Assembly: GCA_027922465.2 (NCBI GenBank)
Contig: BQMF02000201.1
Location: forward strand, 620,001 to 684,000
DNA length: 64,000 bases
Reading direction: 5' to 3'
DNA from: Turritopsis dohrnii
Taxonomy: Eukaryota > Cnidaria > Hydrozoa > Anthoathecata > Oceaniidae
The position numbers and the translations under genes are program-made. The notes beneath the pieces are model-generated. The model made no database searches, was not told the origin of the DNA, and worked only from the letters and a program-made list of their open reading frames with translations. Of the stretch, positions 57,399 through 64,000 are shown piece after piece (positions within the stretch are counted from its first letter, which is position 1; every line of letters starts with the position of its first letter).

Positions 57399-59306
57399 TT
57401 CTTCTTCCATAACTTCTTCTTCCTCTTTTTTCTTCTCTTTGGATTGATCGTTTTTGTCATTTAATTTGGTCTTTCTGGAAGCTCCAATTTTGTTTGCCTT
57501 TTTAGATTCCTTTTCCTTTAGTTGTTCCAAAAGACAAGGATCGCTCACCACAACTGACGATATCTGTACTCTGCTTCGCTTTTCTGTCTTCTCTTTGTTG
57601 GTTGGTTTTATTTTATCCAGAAACAACTCCTCGAATGACTTATTGGCATTACCAACTGCTGTCTCAACCAGCTTCCAGCCATTTGGTACCCATTGAAAGC
57701 CTGGTGGTGCAGCGCAAGGAAACTCTCCGATTACCTTCATGACCTCATGACCTTCATAGCGGCGAACAATTCGAACATCAAATCGCGAAGTGTCATATTT
57801 TTCACGATTTAATGGCCAAATACCCGTTGTCTCAAATCCAGCCCTTACATTGTTGGGAGTCATACCCTCATGCCACATTTTTGCTATCAAGTTAACGAAT
57901 TCGGCTTTGTCAACTTTTTTTACCATTCCAAATGTGTTGATCCGCTCGTTTAACATTTTTTCCCATAATCGCTTTAATGGGCCAAAGCAGCACTTATCAA
58001 GTGGCTGTAAAATATCGGTTACGTGCGGAGGAAATTTCAGAAGATGAATGTTATCATCTAATGCACGCTGAATTACCGGGACTGAAATGTGGCTCATGTG
58101 CCCATCATATAATAATAACAACGGTCGTGCGGTATTTTGGTCAGCAAATTTGTGAAACCAATCTGCAAACACTTCACTATCCATCCAACCATTTTGAGTG
58201 ACAGCATAGTAAGTGTTTGGTAAGGCTTGGCTTCCTCTCCATGTAGATTGGAAATTTTTCCCCTGAAATATAATGAGAGGATCCAGAACCTTACCAGCGG
58301 CGTTACAAACAGCCAAAGTTGTTATATTTTCTCTTCTTGCACCAAAAGAGAGTTTATAGGCTGGTTGATTCTTTGGTCCGATGACTTTTGATTTTTCTGG
58401 GTCAGTAGGAAACCCAGACTCGTCGCAGTTCCAGATGGTATCAGCTGTGAGGTCTGAATTATCTTCAAAAATTTTTCCCAACTTGTCATAAAAGTCATAA
58501 ATGACAAATGGGTTGGCAGTGTTGGATTTTCGCGATATACAAATCATTGAAGCTTTTTTCAGTGAAAGTTTATTTCGCTTCATAAAGAGCTTCATCCATG
58601 TTCTACCTGGACGATTGGATTGAAAGGGCGTCTGTATGTTATTCAACGAAACATACTCCTTGACTAATTCCTGAATGAAAATGAAACACTCAGTGGTTAT
58701 TCCTGTAAAAACAAGAACAAAAAAATGCGAATAATAATAACAATCATTATTCCTTACCCTTATCTCAAACAATGTTGGGCTGAAACCGTTTTCACAAACT
58801 ACGGTGATGCAATTTTTTAGGCGTTGTTCCTCTTCTGAACTGAAGATACATTTACGTCCAGGCTTCCCTATTAAGATAATAAAGACATTGGTAGCATAGT
58901 TTTAAAGGTAAAATACAAAGAAAAAAGGTGTTATATATTAAAATGTTTGAGAAACCATGAGACAAAGTTTCAGCTACACTTACTTAAGGCAGAACCTTGG
59001 CTCTCTTTCTTTAAACGAAATCGAAGAGAAGACTCGGCTACATTACACTACAATAAAATATAGTAACGATGTTGAAGTTTTCTTTTAGTGGAAAGCATAC
59101 TCGTTCCCTTCTTACACTCTGTTTGCTTAGTGCCAATACTAACCTGGACTGTCTTCAAGTACATAGAATGTATATACAGCGTAACCTACCTCTTTCGCTA
59201 TTGATCGGATTGAAGATGTCGACGAATTACACAACGTTATAGCACGTTTCATATCTTCTTCAGTCCAAGGTGCTAAAATTTTTCTTTTTACTTTATTAGA
59301 GGGCAT
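56799..59306 (-). CDS. Tigger/Jerky-type DDE transposase, four exons, apparently intact
   Basis: Minus-strand exons 59306-59190 (ATG), 59047-58984, 58867-58758 and 58670-56799 (stop); GT-AG throughout, phases 0, 1, 0; total 720 residues. N-terminus: psq-type helix-turn-helix, split over exons 1 and 2 (WTEEDMKRAITLCN, SIRSIAKEV, CNVAESSLRFRLKKE). Exon 3 and early exon 4: CENP-B-like second DNA-binding region. Catalytic core: WNCDESGFP (first Asp), LLLLYDGHMSH (second Asp), HVTDILQPLDKCCFGPLK (third Asp), GFETTGIWPLN, as in DDE_1 Jerky/Tigger proteins. The C-terminal third has a Lys-rich region and a long Asp/Glu run encoded by a GAT/GAA microsatellite (about 57316-57410). Known family role: cut-and-paste transposition at TA. 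No frameshift or stop was seen, so it is either a young transposase or a domesticated gene. Confidence 0.88.
57316..57410. repeat. coding (ATC)n/(TTC)n microsatellite
   Basis: Trinucleotide runs that on the minus strand encode the poly-Asp/poly-Glu tract of the transposase. Confidence 0.9.
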
Positions 59307-59888
59307 GTTGAACGAATTAAGTCCTACTAAATAAGTCCGCACGATACGCAATGCAAATACAGAAAGAATTGAATTTCAATTCCTGTATTTGAAACTCAAA
59401 TTGTATCATTTATCATTCTAAATTCGTGGGAGTCGAATGCGATAATTCGAAAATGATATCCAGTTTTGAGCGTCATATCATGCGCAATCAATTGTGATAG
59501 GGGACAAAATTTGTCGCAAATCATTGCGCAGTCAAGTTTATGATTTTGACCACTGTTTTTACGGAAAACAACGATTGGACAAGATACTCAAGTCATTATC
59601 CCGTATATTTGTCACAGAGACAGTTTAAATATTGCAGCCGTAGCAGCGGGTAGTCAAAGTTCGTCGGAAGCGATGCAAACTGGTTATTGGCTTTTTTTTC
59701 AAGTGGCTCTAAGAAAAGACCGATTTGCCGTGTTTGTCAAAGTTAGGACCCTAAATAGGGTTTATTTAGTAAATAGAAGTATTTTAACTGCTTTGTTAAA
59801 GGCAAGCAAGCTGGTAAATGTTAGTAATCAAGGTTTTGAATGTATTATGTATTTGCGCAATGATATGCGGTGCGCAATGATTAGATAC

Positions 59889-60650
59889 ATTAAATTTTGC
59901 AAAATAAAGTATGATATACAGTATCAAAACAATATACGTGATCATGGAATTCATCCATAGTAAACTATGTTTCTGTTGTTGGATTAAATGACTATCCAGG
60001 GAAGCACACTCGACCAGATTCTTTCAAGTTATTATGTGTCTCAATCCTGTGTTTTAAAATATTATACGTAAATGGTTTTCTGAACTTCTTATTGCATATA
60101 CGACATCATGTTTTTACTTGCTGTTTTTGTATGTACTTTTTGAATTAACAAACTGGTTGTTCTCCACATTAAAAGGATTTCCTTCATGGCTGGTACATCC
60201 ATCATCGTGCTTTCAGTTCAGTTGGGCTACATTATATCAGGGTATAAAAGAAAAATAAATCTTCAGACTGGCTATTGATAATGAATTTTCACCTTTGCAC
60301 TGAAACCACAGCTTCAATGGTTTGCTGTTCGAAGCAAATTAATTACCAATCATCATAACATTGTTATCAATACAAAAACAAAACATCATTGATATAGCAA
60401 TTTTTTCTGGTTTTCACACGTTCATTCAAAAGTTTTTACAAAGCTTTTTAAGACAACACTGAACTAAAACGATTCATTTCCATCATTTAACGTTTCATCT
60501 GTTGAATCATTTTAAGAGCTAGCAGAAAAAAAGCGAAAATCTTCCACTGCTCATCTGCACTGACTGAAAAAAATGGCGTGCTGTAGACTAGCCTCTATTC
60601 TTATCTACTTTGGCTAGGCGAAAATTCAATACCGAACCGCGGCTATAAAA
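59889..60650. repeat. right part of duplicated segment (copy 2)
   Basis: 59930-60600 matches 35331-35886 plus 37566-37681, without the foldback and Harbinger insertions present in copy 1. A GAA microsatellite lies at 60660-60690. No gene. Confidence 0.65.
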
Positions 60651-60877
60651 GTGAACGGAGAAGAAGAAGAAGAAGAAGAAGAAGGAGAAGGAAAATGCCG
60701 ATTTTAACATATATTTCGTCCTTACGGGGAAATATATAAAAACATGAAAATACATAACTGTCAGTTTCACGCAAAGGCGATCATCAGATGTAATAAAATG
60801 TTTTTCTAGAAGTTCGTTTTATAAACTCAATAAAAATGTTTAATTACATGAAATACCAAAGGGAATGTACATATATA

Positions 60878-61478
60878 CAGTGTGTTTCAAAAAATTGACA
60901 ACAAAAATTTTCATCGCATTTTTGAAAAAAATATCCAATTAATTTTTATAAATTTTATATCGATGGAACCCTTATTTTTTGGTCTTTCTCGTGATGTGAT
61001 TTTTGTAGGAAATGGAAAAGTAAAAGAAGAGAAAATCGAAAATAAGTTTGGAAAAACTCATTAATTTCTTGACGATCAATTAAGATGTTTAACAATAAGA
61101 TCAATTTCTGATAAAAAATTTTCTATCGCTTTCACTTTAACGAAACCAATGTTACGCACGTTTGAAAAAATTTTATGAAAGCAATTACTTTAATTGAGAG
61201 TTATCAGATGTCACATAACGGCATAAAAGATTTTGCGCCTTTAAACAATAAAGATACGGTTGTTAAGTAATGGACTTTTATAAAGTTAACAGTGCGAATC
61301 GTTGATAAGAATTGATATTTCTTCTTCCCTGATTTTCCCCACCTTCCAAAACTTTAATTTTTAACAAATTTAGAAAATTTCCTATCGAGTGATATAAAAA
61401 TCAAATTTATTACAACAACAAATAAAAAGTTATTCACGTTCAAAGTTTGATGATACTATTTTTTGAAGACAAACTATA
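60878..61478. mobile_element. Tc1/mariner-like MITE, about 600 bp
   Basis: Left end CAGTGTGTTTCAAAAAATTG after TA. The right end, TTTTTTGAAGACAAACTATA, is a degenerate inverse. The body is shared with 33640-34104 and 39666-40330. No transposase. Confidence 0.6.
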
Positions 61479-62407
61479 CATTGGCGTATGCACATTAGAA
61501 TAATGTATTTCGATGAGAGGGTGCATCAGGATAGTATAACATGTGATGTGAGGGTGCATCAGGATAATGTATTTGCGTATGCCTAGCAAAATAAAATATC
61601 GGTCAATTGTAAATATTGTTATAGTTTATTTCAGATGTTGCATATACAAAGTCTTGTAAACAAAGTGCTGTTCAGTTCCTTACAGTTTCTTTCAGAACAA
61701 GTTCAGTTTTTTATTATAACGAGACAGGCTGGGCACCAACCTTGACATGGGGGTTCTAAAAGTTTTTATCTGGGGGTAATTGAACAGCAGTTCCAACAAA
61801 GAAAGAAGAAAAGAAAAAGGGATAGCTATACAACACTTGTTATTAGATGACTTTGTACATGTTAGAGTTGCATTATATACGATAAAATATAGTTTATAGA
61901 ACTTACTCTTGTAATTGCACACGTTCTAGTCACGACGTTCTGGTACAACTACTATCGAAGTATAATATAAAACCTGGCTCGAGTTGATTTAGTATTCTTT
62001 GCTCCTTTCCAAGTAGTTAGAAAAAGTTTACAGCTATCGATTATGCTCTATGATCAGAGGCGTATTCCGGGTCAGTCAAAAAAAGAGTCCAATAATACGA
62101 TATTTCTTTTCAGTCTTAAGTGGCGATAAAATTTGTGAAGGAGAGTTTAGTCATTTGATGTAGAAAAAGGAAGGCGTGCAAGTAACCTAATCTAGCTACG
62201 CCTCTGTAGATGGTTCCAGTCATGAAATGCTGTGATGATGAAGCATCAGAACATCGAATATAACATCCATGTATTTTGTTTTGAACAAAATCACAATGAC
62301 CTCCCATAAACAACAAACAAAACAATTGACTGTGATAGGACCCATGCCAGAGATCTGACTTTAAGATACGATTCCACATTTCTTTTGAATTGCTGAAAAT
62401 CTTCTAA
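61479..62407. other. spacer with a short direct duplication
   Basis: GAGGGTGCATCAGGATA occurs at about 61518 and 61551. Otherwise nothing recognised. Confidence 0.45.
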
Positions 62408-63823
62408 AGGCTGAAATACACTATCATTTTTCAATGATCATTTTTCAATGATCATTGAAAAATGACAGTGTATTCAGAAAAAAATGTCATTTTTTACACT
62501 CTAATTTTCAATGACATTGAAAAATGATAAGTTGAACATGTTCAACTTTTAATTTTTCAATGTCATTTTTTTTCTATTGTTTCAAATCGAATCGATTGTT
62601 TTCGCGCACGTGTTCGGTTCACGCGATGTGATTTTAGACGCTAACATAAACGAAAACAACATTTTGAAGACTTTTACACGCGAAAATGAAGATGCATAAA
62701 AAAACAACTGAAACATTTATTGAAATTTGGAGGAGTCAACCAAGTTTTAACCGCATGTAAATAGCTTCGCAAAATTCAGGGATGAACTGGGCCAATGTGC
62801 TTTAACTTGAACAGGGATTGGGTCTCGTATTTTTTTCGTAATATCACCGTCTATGAGATGAAGCAGCTCATCGAAAATATTCGGTGGCATTCTTAAAATC
62901 TCGCATATTCTGCGATTTCCCCCACCCGTAATTCATGCATGAAGGTATTTTAGATGCCAAGTTCATTTCCTCTATTTAGCCATGCCTTTACCCATGCACT
63001 TCTTTTTTTTGATTTTCTGCGTTCAACTCTCTTTTTTGATAAAATGTAAACAACGACATCAGCTGCTGTTTCTTCTTCAGGGTCCATGTTTGTAATTTTC
63101 AATGATAGTGTATTCGCGCCAAAATTTTTAATTTCCAATGTCATTGGAATGTATCATTGAAAAATGATCATTGAAAAATGATAAGTTGAACATGTTCAAC
63201 TTTTAATTTTTCAATGTCATTTTTTTTCTATTGTTTCGAATCGAATCTATTGTTTTCGCGCACGTGTTCGTTGCACGCGATGTGATTTTAGACGCGAACA
63301 TAACGAAAATAACATTTTGAAGACTTTTACACGCGAAAATGAAGACGCAAGAAGCAACTGAAACATTTATTAAAATTTGGAGGAGTCAACCAAGTTTTAA
63401 TCGCATGTAAATAGCTTTGCAAAATTCAGGGATGAACTTGGACAATGTGCTTTAACTTGAACAGGGATTAGCTCTCGTGTTTTTTCCGTAATATCACCGT
63501 CTATGAGATGAAGCAGCTCATCGAAAATATTCGGTGGCATTCTTAAAAATCTCGTATATTCTGCGATTTCCCCTACACGTAATTCTTGCATGAGGGTATT
63601 ATAGATGTCAAGTTCATTTCGTCTATTTAGCCATGCCTTTACCCATGCACTTCTTTTTTTGGTTTTCTGCGTTCAACTCTCTTTTGTAAACTACGACAGC
63701 AGCTGCTGTTTCTTCTTCAGGGTCCATGTTTGTAATTTTCAATGATAGTGTATTCGCGCCAAAATTTTTAATTTTCAATGTCATTAGAATGTATCATTGA
63801 AAAATGATAGTGTATTTCAGTCT
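62408..63823 (-). mobile_element. dimeric PIF/Harbinger derivative with two HARBI1-like fragments
   Basis: Outer ends AGGCTGAAATACACTATCAT and TAGTGTATTTCAGTCT, flanked by TAA (62405-62407 and 63824-63826). Inside, the unit seen at 37682-38443 occurs twice in tandem (62480-63170 and 63175-63810), sharing one copy of the CATTGAAAAATGA subterminal repeat. On the minus strand each unit encodes parts of one N-terminal region: SAWVKAWLNRGNELGI (62950-63144) and LRVGEIAEYTRFLRMPPNIF, DELLHLIDGDITEKT (63397-63591). Together these resemble the first ~100 residues of HARBI1/ALP1-like proteins. A small deletion breaks the frame in the left unit near 62897. Confidence 0.75.
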
Positions 63824-63848
63824 TAACATCTTGACAGTTTTCTTGTAA

Positions 63849-63905
63849 AGGCTGAAATACACTATCATTTTTCAATGATCATTTTTCAATTTCATTTTTC
63901 TTGTA
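63849..63905. mobile_element. solo terminus of the same Harbinger family
   Basis: AGGCTGAAATACACTATCAT with the subterminal TTTTTCAATGATC repeat, preceded by TAA; the rest is missing. The remaining bases to 64000 show nothing. Confidence 0.65.
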
Positions 63906-64000
63906 AGACCTTCCCCATAAATAAATGTTTGGCGTGAAGTTATTCTCAAGTGTTTAGTATAAACCCCCCAACAGGCGTTTATTACGCAGATAACACAACG

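Larger units (their letters stand above)
56271..59888 (-). mobile_element. 3.6-kb Tigger/pogo-type DNA transposon
   Basis: Encloses the four-exon transposase. Inverted ends ATCTAATCATTGCGCATCC (56273) and GGTGCGCAATGATTAGAT (59869). Both subterminal regions repeat TGCGCAAT-type words (around 56420-56540 and 59485-59880), probable transposase-binding sites. The exact target duplication is unclear. It lies inside copy 2 of the duplicated segment and is absent from copy 1. Confidence 0.75.

Noticed and set aside
57202..57447. Serine-rich plus-strand frame
   Set aside because: Mirror of the Asp/Glu microsatellite on the transposase strand.

Overview
This is an AT-rich eukaryotic nuclear window. 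Its genes have GT-AG introns, and it is dominated by animal-type transposable elements: a zinc-finger LINE-like reverse transcriptase, a CR1/L2-like LINE relic, piggyBac, Mutator-like, PIF/Harbinger, Tigger/pogo, Tc1-mariner-like MITEs and many Helitrons. Together with a host gene carrying death-domain, Ig-like, helicase and possibly ankyrin modules, this points to a metazoan. A non-bilaterian (sponge, cnidarian or placozoan) or other marine invertebrate is my inference, at low confidence. I saw no tRNA, rRNA, operon or CRISPR array.

Layout. 1-2980 (minus) is an open reverse-transcriptase ORF running off the left edge. 3.5-5.3 kb holds a truncated HARBI1-like transposase and a LINE fragment. 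5.27-28.71 kb is almost entirely about 20 Helitron-like elements joined head to tail (3' CTAG of one against 5' TC of the next). They share one 5' end and use at least three different hairpin 3' ends. One of them (7172-15462) carries a piggyBac copy, which in turn carries a 2.47-kb long-TIR element with a 9-bp target duplication; a neighbouring Helitron keeps the empty piggyBac TTAA site. 29-38.6 kb is gene-poor and full of foldback elements and MITEs, including a 1.68-kb foldback built from palindromic repeats.

38,997-49,501 (plus) is the main host gene. I reconstruct 12 exons with compatible splice phases and about 1,545 codons without a stop: helical domain A, death domain B, A again, B again, an 11-residue microexon, an OTU-like domain, an Ig-like domain, a NERD-like region plus the front half of a superfamily-1 helicase, an acidic linker, the back half of the helicase, and a Cys-containing tail. 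An ankyrin exon 0.5 kb further on (49,995-50,503) is in a compatible phase and may be an alternative C-terminus. The domain mix suggests an innate-immune or nucleic-acid-sensing scaffold, which is inference. This is the strongest candidate for an undescribed system.

50.5-56 kb is MITE-rich (Harbinger-type with TAA duplications, one with a MADF-domain relic). 56.27-59.89 kb is a Tigger/Jerky-type DNA transposon with an apparently intact four-exon transposase on the minus strand. 60-64 kb repeats material seen at 35-38 kb and ends in a dimeric Harbinger derivative with HARBI1-like fragments. Paralogous empty sites inside the window let several insertions be placed to the base.
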